Shown here in pieces: positions 1-7,454 of a stretch of DNA of 18,077 nucleotides (position 1 is its first letter; each line of letters starts with the position of its first letter). The notes beneath the pieces were generated by a model, which did not search any database, was not told the DNA's origin, and saw nothing but the letters and a program-made list of their open reading frames with translations. The stretch is from assembly GCA_046704385.1 (NCBI GenBank), contig JBJKSB010000054.1, positions 1-18,077 on the forward strand, read 5' to 3'. Both the position numbers and the translations under genes were made by a program. This DNA comes from GH45 sp046704385 (GTDB lineage Bacteria; Bacteroidota; Bacteroidia; Bacteroidales; SZUA-534).

Positions 1-1429
1 GGTTTTGGTAATTTATTTTGTCGGGTGTATCACCAGGCGTATGATAATCTTCGTGTAATCCGGTAAAAAAAACGGCCACCGGAATATCTTTCTTTATAAA
101 ACTGTAATGATCGGAACCATACTGAAATGTCCGCTTTTCTTTGGGACCCGGCTTGTTTGAAACTTCAAAGCCTTTGGGAAGGTTCAGTTTCCTTTTTCCC
201 AGTTTAAATAATTCCTTACTGTTTTTCCCTGCAGTAAGCAGGTAAACAAAACTCCGGTCGTTTTCATGCTTTTCGTCCCAGCGGCCAACCATATCCAGGT
301 TAATGTCAGTGTAAACAGGCTTGATATGTAATGTTGAGTCACTTACAAATGCTTCGGAACCCAACAAACCTAATTCTTCGCCCGAAAAAGACATAAACAG
401 AACATTTGTTTCAGGTTTAATCCCGTTTTTAGCATCAAGAGCCATTAACCTGGCTATTTCCAGCAAAGCCACAGTTCCAGAGCCATTATCATCGGCTCCA
501 TAATTTATCTGCCCAAGCTCAATACCAATATGATCGTGATGGGCTGAAACTAACAGTGTCTTGGTGGTGTCTTTGCCATAAATTATTCCCCCTACATTTT
601 TAACTTTGATATTGTCAACAGAATCATGGTAATTCACCAAACAACTAATTTCCGGCTGTATCACAGTAGAAAGCAGGGAATAATTCTGATCCATATTATC
701 TTGTGCCACATTTTCAAGTTCATCATCGGTCTTCTGAAACATGTTGCGCATGACATTTGAGAAACAATAATAAATATTGAGTGAATCCTTAGGATTAGCC
801 CATTCTTCATTAACAGCCTGCGCCATAATTTTATTAAATTCTTTGGGCAAAACATAGCTGGATAATTCGTATTCGTTAGCCCAGGCCTGGTCCAGCGCTT
901 TGTCCTTTTGAGGAAATATCACAAAAAAGTAGTGGTTTCCGTAGGTTGATTTTATCTCTTTTATTCGCTTATAGGCCTTTTGAGGAGAATCAGCCAAAAA
1001 CGCAATAGCTTTTCCTTTTGTATTTAATGGTGCAAGTTCCTTATCGGAACCAAAACCGGTAAAAACAACCCTTGTATTTAATGTATCAGTATGGTTGTAG
1101 GCTGAAACATAAAAAAAATGCCAGGGCCAAAATAATAAATTTCCGCTGTTTTTAACGACAACAAAATTTCGGTGATTTTTCTTTAAATGATAATAATGAA
1201 AATAGCTGGTATCAGCCAGTTTATGCAATCCGTAGTTTTCAAATTGCCGGGCCACAAAATTAGCAGCCTTAATCTGTCCCGGCTTCCCGGTATTCCGTCC
1301 TTCAAATTCTCCTGAAGCCAGGTAATATAAATTCTTTTTAAGCGTGTCAGTACTGGGAACCTGATTTTGAGCGAAAACAGATGAGGCTTCCAACACAACG
1401 ACGATCAACCCCACTAGAAATACCTTCAT
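1..1429 (-). CDS. Exported M28-family zinc metallopeptidase, 3' end cut by window edge
   Basis: Reading the minus strand from ATG at 1429 gives 476 uninterrupted residues that run off the window. Residues 1-21 are a signal peptide ending SSVFAQ, so the protein is exported. The M28 di-zinc core is complete as far as it can be seen: SAHHDHIG (295-302, first zinc His), GADDNGSG (311-318, bridging Asp), SGEELGLLGS (349-358, catalytic Glu and ligand Glu), NLDMVG (377-382, ligand Asp) and YHTPGDTPD (462-470, last ligand His). The family removes N-terminal residues from peptides, here probably in the periplasm or at the cell surface. Residues 25-270 hold the usual N-terminal part, including a segment where many relatives carry a protease-associated insertion. 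The missing C-terminus should be short, because the last ligand is already present. It is divergently oriented from the channel gene at 1831. I saw no clean -7 box in front of it. Confidence 0.93.
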   Translation of the reverse strand, partial: MKVFLVGLIVVVLEASSVFAQNQVPSTDTLKKNLYYLASGEFEGRNTGKPGQIKAANFVARQFENYGLHKLADTSYFHYYHLKKNHRNFVVVKNSGNLLFWPWHFFYVSAYNHTDTLNTRVVFTGFGSDKELAPLNTKGKAIAFLADSPQKAYKRIKEIKSTYGNHYFFVIFPQKDKALDQAWANEYELSSYVLPKEFNKIMAQAVNEEWANPKDSLNIYYCFSNVMRNMFQKTDDELENVAQDNMDQNYSLLSTVIQPEISCLVNYHDSVDNIKVKNVGGIIYGKDTTKTLLVSAHHDHIGIELGQINYGADDNGSGTVALLEIARLMALDAKNGIKPETNVLFMSFSGEELGLLGSEAFVSDSTLHIKPVYTDINLDMVGRWDEKHENDRSFVYLLTAGKNSKELFKLGKRKLNLPKGFEVSNKPGPKEKRTFQYGSDHYSFIKKDIPVAVFFTGLHEDYHTPGDTPDKINYQN

Positions 1430-1576
1430 TATTTTGCAATTTATTGTGATACAATTTTTTCGGTGCCGAAATTATTACTTATTTGTAACAAATAAATCAT
1501 TTTGGTTACAAAACGCTTCCTCTGAAGAATTAAAATAAATAAAAAGCCACTAAACCACTAAGCCACAAAGAAACAC

Positions 1577-1599
1577 AAAATACTAAATATTAGTATTTT
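1577..1599. repeat. Perfect AT-rich palindrome in a divergent intergenic region
   Basis: Arms AAAATACTAA (1577-1586) and TTAGTATTTT (1590-1599) are exact reverse complements around a 3-base loop. It lies in the 401-base gap between two divergent genes, so it is not in the usual place for a terminator and could be an operator or a repeat edge. Just before it (1546-1569) is a low-complexity stretch with repeated CCACTAA/CCAC units. A 13-base palindrome, ATTTGTAACAAAT, lies at 1481-1493. Confidence 0.5.
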
Positions 1600-1679
1600 A
1601 CACATTGGTAAGGTTGGGTATTTTTGTATTCCCGCCTGACCGAACGGGCTGGTTAGTGGCAAAAAATAACTTTTTATTT

Positions 1680-1727
1680 AGCCCCGAAAAAGTGAAATCA
1701 CATGGTGCTCCGTCGCTAAAGCTATGG
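1680..1727. repeat. Intergenic repeat fragment, inverted relative to one at 17809-17856
   Basis: The stretch AGCCCCGAAAAAGTGAAATC ... GCTCCGTCGCTAAAGCTATGG resembles the reverse complement of 17809-17856. The shared blocks are AGCCC at one end, GAAAT/ATGG in the middle and CGCTAAAGCTA at the other. It belongs to the palindrome-rich intergenic repeats common in Bacteroidota and is not coding: an open frame from 1605 crosses it but encodes nothing recognisable and overlaps the start of the real gene at 1831. Confidence 0.5.
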
Positions 1728-1788
1728 TTTAATATTCAAGCCTCGTGGAATTTTTTAATTATAGTATTTTATTCATTAATTATTCAAT

Positions 1789-1796
1789 TAAATTTG
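1789..1796 (+). promoter_or_regulatory. Putative -7 box for the mscS-corA operon
   Basis: TAAATTTG matches the Bacteroidota -7 consensus TAnnTTTG and would start transcription near 1803, about 28 bases before the start codon at 1831. I saw no good TTG/TTTG -33 element at the expected spacing. A second match, TATTTTTG, lies at 1619-1626. Confidence 0.4.
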
Positions 1797-1830
1797 AAAA
1801 ACGTAACAATTTATAATACCATCGAAATAC

Positions 1831-3684
1831 ATGAAATACATCATTCTGCTTTTTTTGGTTTCCGCAGTTTGTACGATAGCTTATTCACAGGAAAACAGTG
1901 AAATACCGTCCGCTGATTCAATTAAACATACTGAAGTTGATATTACAGTAAATCTTCTAAAAAAAGCAGATTCCATTAAAATTTCAGATTCCATTAACCG
2001 GGTGGTAGTGCAAAAACAACTTGAAGATTTACGCTCCTATGAAACGGCCAAACGCAGACAACTGGAAAAAAGACTTAATGCACTAATTATCAGAGATTCG
2101 CTAAAAAAGGTAAGGCTTAAGAACCAGGTTGATTCATTAAAGAATTTTGCAAAAGGTTATGTTATAAAACCCCATAAGGATACTCTTTTTGTAGTTTACA
2201 CCAATATTGGATCCATTACTGCACAGGAAAGGGCTGAGGTAATCCAGGAAAGGCTTAAAGAACTTTATCAGACATTTTATGTTAAACGCGACTCGCTGAC
2301 CCTGGTCGATAATACCCAAACGGTAGATATATTTTTCAAAGATAAAATCATTATCAGCGTCACCGAACTGGATGCCCTTTGGTATAACCAAACCAAAATG
2401 GCTATTGCCAGGAAAATTGCCGACAATATTGACCACGATATTAAGATTTATAAAAAGGATAGAAGCGTTTTAACTCTGCTTAAAAAGGTGGGACTTGCAC
2501 TGCTGGTTCTTATTATCCAGATTATTTTAATAAAACTGGTTAACCTGTTCTTTAAAAGACGGGTCAACAAATATCTTAAAAGTAAATCAGGCACCTGGTT
2601 TACCGGGATTAAAATTAAAAACTACGAAATACTTAACCAGGAAAGAGAAACTGCAGTTATACTTTTAACATCAAAAGTCATCAGATTTCTCATCAACCTT
2701 ACACAGCTATACATCACCATTCCCATAGTGTTCAGCATTTTTCCACCAACCAAGCGGTTTGCTGAAACCATGTTCGGATATATCCTTACGCCACTCAAAA
2801 AAATCGGGATTTCACTGATTGATTATATCCCCGAATTAATTACGATAATCGTAATTGTTACTATTACTAGATATTTTGTTCGGTTTTTAAAATTCCTAGC
2901 CGATGAAATTGCTGATGAAAAACTGAGATTACCCGGTTTCTTCCCTGATTGGGCCAAGCCTTCCTTCAATATCCTCAGGTTTATTATTTATGCCTTTATG
3001 TTCGTGGCCATATTTCCCTACCTTCCGGGATCGGATTCCAATGTTTTTAAAGGTGTTTCCGTATTTCTGGGTATCGTTTTTTCACTGGGTTCTTCATCCA
3101 TAATCGGAAATATAATTGCAGGAATTGTTATTACTTATATGCGCCCTTTTAAAATTGGCGACCGGATTAAAATTGGTGAGGTTGTGGGAAATGTAGTGGA
3201 GAAAACCCCTTTTGTCACCCGGATTCGTACGCCTAAAAAAGAATTTATTACCATTCCGAATTCCAATATCCTGGCTTCGAATGTAATTAATTACAGCAAC
3301 TCAAAACTTCAGGGTGGTTTGATAGTACACACTACCGTAACTATAGGCTATGATGTTCCCTGGCGAATAGTACACCAGACACTTATAAATGCTGCAAAAA
3401 AAACCAGTTTTTTAAACAATGAAATTGCCCCCTTTGTATTACAAACCAGTTTGGATGATTTTTATGTTTCGTACCAGTTAAATGCGCATACCAATGAGCC
3501 CGATAAACAACCGCAGATATACAGCGAACTGCATGAAAATATACAGGACGGGTTTAACGATGCCGGAATTGAGATACTTTCGCCTCATTACCGTGCTGCA
3601 CGCGATGGTAACAATATGGCTATTCCTAAGGATTACTGGCCCGATGATTACAAACCCACAGGATTTAAATTTGAAAAAGAATAA
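1831..3684 (+). CDS. MscS-family mechanosensitive ion channel with long periplasmic N-terminus
   Basis: 617 residues, much longer than the minimal MscS of roughly 280. Residues 1-20 are a signal peptide ending AYSQ. Residues 40-210 are charged, probably periplasmic and partly coiled-coil, with repeated DSI/DSL units. Hydrophobic segments lie near 215-241, 281-304, 333-356 and 380-397. The pore-lining segment (about 405-437) contains SLGSSSIIGNIIAGIVITY, followed directly by the MscS beta-domain signature RPFKIGDRIKIGEVVGNV (438-455) and PNSNILASNVINYS (476-489). The C-terminal cytoplasmic alpha/beta domain runs to about 600. Such channels open under membrane tension and release solutes during hypo-osmotic shock. 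Only 3 bases separate the stop codon from the CorA gene, so the two are probably co-transcribed. ATG at 1831 is chosen because the signal peptide follows it directly. Confidence 0.93.
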   Translation: MKYIILLFLVSAVCTIAYSQENSEIPSADSIKHTEVDITVNLLKKADSIKISDSINRVVVQKQLEDLRSYETAKRRQLEKRLNALIIRDSLKKVRLKNQVDSLKNFAKGYVIKPHKDTLFVVYTNIGSITAQERAEVIQERLKELYQTFYVKRDSLTLVDNTQTVDIFFKDKIIISVTELDALWYNQTKMAIARKIADNIDHDIKIYKKDRSVLTLLKKVGLALLVLIIQIILIKLVNLFFKRRVNKYLKSKSGTWFTGIKIKNYEILNQERETAVILLTSKVIRFLINLTQLYITIPIVFSIFPPTKRFAETMFGYILTPLKKIGISLIDYIPELITIIVIVTITRYFVRFLKFLADEIADEKLRLPGFFPDWAKPSFNILRFIIYAFMFVAIFPYLPGSDSNVFKGVSVFLGIVFSLGSSSIIGNIIAGIVITYMRPFKIGDRIKIGEVVGNVVEKTPFVTRIRTPKKEFITIPNSNILASNVINYSNSKLQGGLIVHTTVTIGYDVPWRIVHQTLINAAKKTSFLNNEIAPFVLQTSLDDFYVSYQLNAHTNEPDKQPQIYSELHENIQDGFNDAGIEILSPHYRAARDGNNMAIPKDYWPDDYKPTGFKFEKE

Positions 3685-3687
3685 ACA

Positions 3688-4749
3688 ATGGCCCGATTTT
3701 TAAAAAGCAGAATTAAGGCAAAAGGAGCCGCACCAGGTAGTTTTATTTTTATGGGTAACCAGTTGATGGATGCCCCCAGAATTAGTCTCTTTCAATACAA
3801 TAATGAAACAGCTACCGAAAAAGAATTTAAAAGTATAAGCGAAGCGCTGGAGCAATCAGGAACCGGATTTGTGAACTGGCTTAACATTGATGGCCTTCAT
3901 GACACAGAACCGTTAAAAGCTATTAGCCGGCATTTTAACATTTCGCCATTGGCTTTCGAAAATATATTGGATACCGGTCAGCGATCGAAATTTTTTGAAG
4001 ACAAAAATTCACTCACTGTTCTACTAAAAGTGGTTTATTTTGATGACAAAAGCAATAAAATTTCTATCGAGCAAATATCATTTATAATTTGTAATGATGC
4101 AGTAATCAGCTTCCAGGAAAAAGCCGGCGACTATTTTGATCCCGTAAGGGAAAGGATAAGAAATGCGCTGGGAAGGATACGCACCTGTGGTACCGACTAT
4201 TTATTATACAGCCTGATGGACAGTATTGTGGACAATAATTTAATAATTGTTGAACAGTTAGGCGACCGTATTGAACAGATTGAAGCCGAACTTGAAGATC
4301 CTGATAATGCGGTAAGCAAAAAGATTTTTCATTATAAAACAGAAGTTTCATTTTTCCGGAAATCGGTTCGCCCTTTAAAAGAAGTAATGACCCGGATTTT
4401 AAGGTCGAACACCCAGCACATTCAAACAGACACCGTGGTTTATTACCTGGAATTAAATGACCTCATTGAGCATTTAAACGAATCTATTGATGCTTATTAC
4501 CTAATGGTTAGCGACCAATTAAGCATCTATAATACAAATGTGAGCAACCGGGCAAACGATGTAATGAAAATTCTTACCATATTCGCCTCTATTTTTATTC
4601 CATTGACTTTTATTACAGGAGTTTATGGTACCAATTTCGATAACCTGCCCGAACTTCATTTAAAATACGGGTATTTTGGTATGTGGGGAGTTATGATAAT
4701 AGTTGCCGGATGGATGTTATATTATTTCAGAAAGCACAAATGGTTTTAG
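3688..4749 (+). CDS. corA: CorA-family divalent cation transporter with GTN in place of GMN
   Basis: 353 residues, normal CorA length. The large N-terminal cytoplasmic domain (about 30-240) leads into a long helix (about 241-300). Two C-terminal membrane segments follow: TM1 about 292-312 (ILTIFASIFIPLTFITGVYG) and TM2 about 328-346, then the basic tail RKHKWF. The selectivity signature at the end of TM1, normally YGMNF, reads YGTNF (313-317; codons GGT ACC AAT). Natural GVN and GIN variants are known and can differ in ion preference, so family membership is sure but the transported ion (Mg2+, Co2+, Ni2+, Zn2+) is not. The acidic, hydrophobic loop after the signature (DNLPELHLKYGY) is typical. 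The gene is probably co-transcribed with the channel gene and both sit in the inner membrane. Confidence 0.93.
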   Translation: MARFLKSRIKAKGAAPGSFIFMGNQLMDAPRISLFQYNNETATEKEFKSISEALEQSGTGFVNWLNIDGLHDTEPLKAISRHFNISPLAFENILDTGQRSKFFEDKNSLTVLLKVVYFDDKSNKISIEQISFIICNDAVISFQEKAGDYFDPVRERIRNALGRIRTCGTDYLLYSLMDSIVDNNLIIVEQLGDRIEQIEAELEDPDNAVSKKIFHYKTEVSFFRKSVRPLKEVMTRILRSNTQHIQTDTVVYYLELNDLIEHLNESIDAYYLMVSDQLSIYNTNVSNRANDVMKILTIFASIFIPLTFITGVYGTNFDNLPELHLKYGYFGMWGVMIIVAGWMLYYFRKHKWF

Positions 4750-4777
4750 GAGCAACTCGCAAGTGAATGCTTTTAGC

Positions 4778-4803
4778 AAAAAAAGCGGCCCAAACGAGCC
4801 GCC
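4778..4803 (-). terminator. Rho-independent terminator of the DUF6261-like gene
   Basis: On the minus strand, GCGGC (4802-4798) and GCCGC (4789-4785) form a short GC-rich stem followed by seven T (4784-4778). It lies about 38 bases after the stop of the minus-strand gene ending at 4841. On the plus strand the hairpin has no following T run, so it serves the convergent CorA gene poorly. Confidence 0.65.
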
Positions 4804-4840
4804 CTGTAATCATAAATAGTCCCCGGATTAATATTAACAA

Positions 4841-5569
4841 TTATTCATTTGAGGCAGAAGGTTCTTTGGTGCTTACCCGTCGGTCTAATAAAGCCTGGTA
4901 ATCGGCAATAATCAGATTGATGGCATCGGCTAACTCCTTATAACTTTCTTCCGGACTAATCACACTATATGCAAAAATATTATCGCATAAATTGCGGTAA
5001 GCTAAAGTTACCTGGTCACGCATTTCAGTGAATGACTGCAAATTATTCCCTAATTTGTCATCCACCCGCGTCTGATAAATTGATTTAAAATTTCCATTTT
5101 CATCTTTCAGCTCCTGTGCCCATATTTCTATCCTGAGTTTACCTAACGCTGCTTTTAAGGCCGGATCGCGGTCCCATTCATCTATAATGGCATCCACTAC
5201 GGTTGATTCGGCCTGATAATTCATACGGCTGATATTACTGCCATATTTATCGATGCTGTTTAATAAAAGCTTCGCTGCCTGGGCTGTTTCCGGGTCGCGA
5301 CTGTAGGTGTATCCTTCACAAACAGTTCGGATGCCCACTAAATCGCTGTCGCGACGACCGTCGGACGCAATGAGCTGTTCAGTCACCTGGCTCCCGGTTT
5401 CTTTTTGCAGGGCCTGGTTTAATGGATTAATGCAATCCTTTAACGTTATTACTGCACTATCCAATTTAAGTTCGGTCAGGTTATATCGTTCACAACGAAC
5501 AACTAAGGCGTTGAAGAATTGTGAAAATTCGGTATTCCTGAGTTTAGGAAAGGCTAATGAATTAATCAT
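4841..5569 (-). CDS. DUF6261-like protein of unknown function
   Basis: 242 residues with no signal peptide and no membrane segment, so probably cytoplasmic. It looks mostly helical and acidic. The N-terminal pattern INSLAFPKLRNTEFSQFF, the motif ASDGRRDSDLVGI (about 69-81) and the later IYQTRVDDKLG are what I recall of the Bacteroidota-specific family DUF6261, whose members are about this long and often occur as several paralogues per genome. No catalytic pattern is visible and the biochemical role is unknown. The gene has its own promoter (5614-5644) and terminator (4778-4803), so it is monocistronic. Confidence 0.75.
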   Translation of the reverse strand: MINSLAFPKLRNTEFSQFFNALVVRCERYNLTELKLDSAVITLKDCINPLNQALQKETGSQVTEQLIASDGRRDSDLVGIRTVCEGYTYSRDPETAQAAKLLLNSIDKYGSNISRMNYQAESTVVDAIIDEWDRDPALKAALGKLRIEIWAQELKDENGNFKSIYQTRVDDKLGNNLQSFTEMRDQVTLAYRNLCDNIFAYSVISPEESYKELADAINLIIADYQALLDRRVSTKEPSASNE

Positions 5570-5613
5570 AAGCAGTTTAATTTATGGGGACTATTATTAG
5601 TTTGGTTGAGGAA

Positions 5614-5644
5614 CAAACTTATAAAAAAAGATAATACAAAGCAA
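5614..5644 (-). promoter_or_regulatory. Bacteroidota-type promoter of the DUF6261-like gene
   Basis: Minus-strand reading: TTG (5644-5642), 20-base spacer, TAAGTTTG (5621-5614), a full match to TAnnTTTG with the expected spacing. Transcription would start near 5607, about 38 bases before ATG at 5569. Confidence 0.55.
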
Positions 5645-5660
5645 TAATTGTTGATTTCTG

Positions 5661-5843
5661 TTCAGCGGCGATGCAGGAGCAAATTGTTGAGTAAAGTTTT
5701 CCTCCGCGGCGATGCAGGAGCAAAATGTTGAGTAAAGTTTTGTTCCGCGGCGGTGCAGGAGCAAAATGTTGATTAAAGTTTTCTTCCGCGGCGGTGCAGG
5801 AGCAAAATGTTGGTTAAAGTTTTCTTCCGCGGCGGTGCAGGAG
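5661..5843. repeat. 41-bp tandem repeat array, about 4.5 copies
   Basis: The core GCAGGAG recurs at 5673, 5714, 5755, 5796 and 5837, exactly 41 bases apart each time. Units start TTC(C/A)GCGGCG(A/G)TGCAGGAGC and continue AAAATGTTGAKTAAAGTTTT. Four units are complete (5661-5824) and the fifth stops after GGAG (5825-5843). There are no unique spacers, so this is not CRISPR, and 41 is not a multiple of three. Each unit holds CCGCGG, and CTCC/GGAG can pair in at least one unit. It lies between the divergent promoters of the DUF6261-like gene and the S74 gene. Confidence 0.9.
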
Positions 5844-5874
5844 ACTTTTTACAACTGTTATTTAACATAAACCC

Positions 5875-5906
5875 TTGACTTGTATTGTTTTTTTTTTTAA
5901 TATTTG
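5875..5906 (+). promoter_or_regulatory. Putative promoter of the secreted-protein island with an 11-T spacer tract
   Basis: TTG (5875-5877), a 21-base spacer and AATATTTG (5899-5906; 7 of 8 to TAnnTTTG) make a plausible promoter about 155 bases before the start codon at 6061. The spacer ends in an unbroken run of eleven T (5888-5898), so slippage would change the spacing. The assignment is tentative because the first -7 base does not match. Confidence 0.35.
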
Positions 5907-5973
5907 ACTCGTAAATTACTTTGGCCAAAAGATTTATTTATTAACAAAATTAAATTTAGTATTAACAAAAACA

Positions 5974-6039
5974 GGATGGCTTTAAGCATCCGGTTTAAGT
6001 CCTAAGAAAAACATTAACCGGTTTTTGCTTTTACCATCC
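5974..6039 (+). promoter_or_regulatory. Structured 5' leader with nested and competing stems
   Basis: Outer arms GGATGG (5974-5979) and CCATCC (6034-6039) enclose inner arms CCGGTT (5990-5995) and AACCGG (6016-6021). GGATG can instead pair locally with CATCC (5987-5991), excluding the outer stem. The start codon is 22 bases after the outer stem. No known riboswitch class is recognised. Confidence 0.4.
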
Positions 6040-6060
6040 CGCTAAAAAACATTTAAAGCT

Positions 6061-7092
6061 ATGAAAAAATTATTAGTTTTTGGAATTGCATTAGTTGCAA
6101 TAAATTTAAGTTTAAAAGCCCAGATTGAGATGAACAGTAGTGGCAATGTTGGGATTGGTAATACACCTAATAGCAGTTATAAATTGTATGTTAATGGTCA
6201 ATCCTATTTTAGTTCTTTTGTTGGAATTGGGGCATCACCAAGTTCCCCGTATTTCCTAAAAGTAGGGGGTGGTTTTCTTTTTTATAACAATGGTTATCCG
6301 GCAATTGAAGCGAAGGGCATTGATTATGAAAAATATATATTACCAACTTCTGATAATACATGCTATCTTGGTATGGAAGGAAAACGCTTTGCAGAAATTT
6401 GGACATATCATTTAAACACACATTCAGATGCGAGAGACAAAGAAAATATCAGAGAAATAAAAGGGGCGTTGGATGCTATATTAAAACTCAGGGGGGTAAC
6501 ATATGACTTAAAATATGAAACCATTTTCCCCGATAGCCTTGATATTAAAATTAAGGATGAAAAGTATAAAGAAAATAAAATTAAAAAGTCTCAAAATCAG
6601 GTCGGCTTTTTGGCCCAGGAAGTTGAAAAAGTATTACCTAATGTTGTTTCACATGATGATAGTACAGATGAATACGGTATCTATTATTTAAGAATTATTC
6701 CAATTGTAGTAGAAGCACTAAAAGAACAACAGGCTATAATTGAAAATTTGAAGGATGAAGTAGCAACATTGTCTAATAATGAAAGCAAAAAAAGCGGAAA
6801 ACTGGGTCCACAAGATAATGAACCTGAAATTCAGAACCAGCTATTCCAAAATGCCCCCAACCCCTTTACTGAAAGCACTGTAATTAAATATAAAATTGCT
6901 GAAACCACCCAAAGTGCCATGTTGAACATATATAACATGAACGGCACGCAACTGAAAAGTATAACTATACATCAAACAGGCAGTGGTTCAATTACCCTAA
7001 ACGGGAACGAACTGGGTGCCGGTATGTATATGTACACGCTAATAGCCGATGGAAACATCGTGGATACGAAACAAATGGTGTTAACCGAGTAA
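6061..7092 (+). CDS. Secreted protein with S74 intramolecular chaperone domain and T9SS sorting domain
   Basis: 343 residues. A signal peptide (1-21, ending LKAQ) is followed by short GNVGIG/FVGIG repeats (28-57) like those of tail-fibre and adhesin-type proteins. Residues about 120-232 match the peptidase S74/ICA domain: SDARDKENIREIKGALDAIL, with the SDxRxK motif at 122-127 holding the expected catalytic Ser, then QVGFLAQEVEKVLPNVV (180-196), ending in a coiled coil (LKEQQAIIENLKDEVATL). In phage tail spikes this domain trimerises the protein and then cuts itself off. Residues 259-343 are a complete type-A T9SS C-terminal domain (QLFQNAPNPF ... IADGNIVDTKQMVLTE), so the protein should cross the outer membrane by T9SS and be released or anchored. 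It is the first gene of the island. Its last 129 bases recur in decayed form at 9078-9268 and 11404-11550. Confidence 0.9.
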   Translation: MKKLLVFGIALVAINLSLKAQIEMNSSGNVGIGNTPNSSYKLYVNGQSYFSSFVGIGASPSSPYFLKVGGGFLFYNNGYPAIEAKGIDYEKYILPTSDNTCYLGMEGKRFAEIWTYHLNTHSDARDKENIREIKGALDAILKLRGVTYDLKYETIFPDSLDIKIKDEKYKENKIKKSQNQVGFLAQEVEKVLPNVVSHDDSTDEYGIYYLRIIPIVVEALKEQQAIIENLKDEVATLSNNESKKSGKLGPQDNEPEIQNQLFQNAPNPFTESTVIKYKIAETTQSAMLNIYNMNGTQLKSITIHQTGSGSITLNGNELGAGMYMYTLIADGNIVDTKQMVLTE

Positions 7093-7103
7093 TACATGAA
7101 ATA

Positions 7104-7454
7104 ATGAAAGCAATTATTAATTTATTGATTCTTTTATTTGTCTTGAACTTGTCTAATTCATGCAATAAAATTAATGATGAAAGTAATGAAGTAATTAAAA
7201 TTGTTACCTGCTATGATGAGACTAAAGGCTCAGACCCTTGGATTATCACAGAAAATGATTCGATATTAATATCAAATGTTAAAAATTATCTCTTAACCAA
7301 TAAAATTTCAGCATATGATATTGAATTAACAAATGATGGAACTTTTGAAACTTGCAAAGCGACATATTGTAAGACTGGTAGACGTTTTAAAGTGACAGTT
7401 GATAAGAAAGACTTAAATAAAATTCAAAATCTCAGATTTTATGAATGCAAATAA
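7104..7454 (+). CDS. Small putative lipoprotein of unknown function
   Basis: 116 residues, starting 11 bases after the previous stop. The N-terminus is a lipoprotein-type signal, LLFVLNLSNSC, with the candidate lipidated Cys at 20. The mature part has four more Cys (36, 84, 89, 115), enough for two disulfides outside the cytoplasm. The C-terminal pattern C(4)C, GRRFKVTV, then a short helix and FYE, resembles small secreted proteins I recall from other Bacteroidota, without known function. It overlaps the next gene by 14 bases (that ATG is at 7441), so the two are probably translationally coupled. A role as partner or inhibitor of the protease encoded next is possible but unproven. The gene is very AT-rich. 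Confidence 0.75.
   Translation: MKAIINLLILLFVLNLSNSCNKINDESNEVIKIVTCYDETKGSDPWIITENDSILISNVKNYLLTNKISAYDIELTNDGTFETCKATYCKTGRRFKVTVDKKDLNKIQNLRFYECK

Noticed and set aside
1605..1901. 98-codon plus-strand open frame
   Set aside because: It crosses intergenic repeat sequence, overlaps the start of the MscS gene in another frame, and shows no domain or signal peptide.
5661..5843. CRISPR array
   Set aside because: The entire 41-base unit is conserved head-to-tail, so there are no unique spacers, and no cas genes are present.
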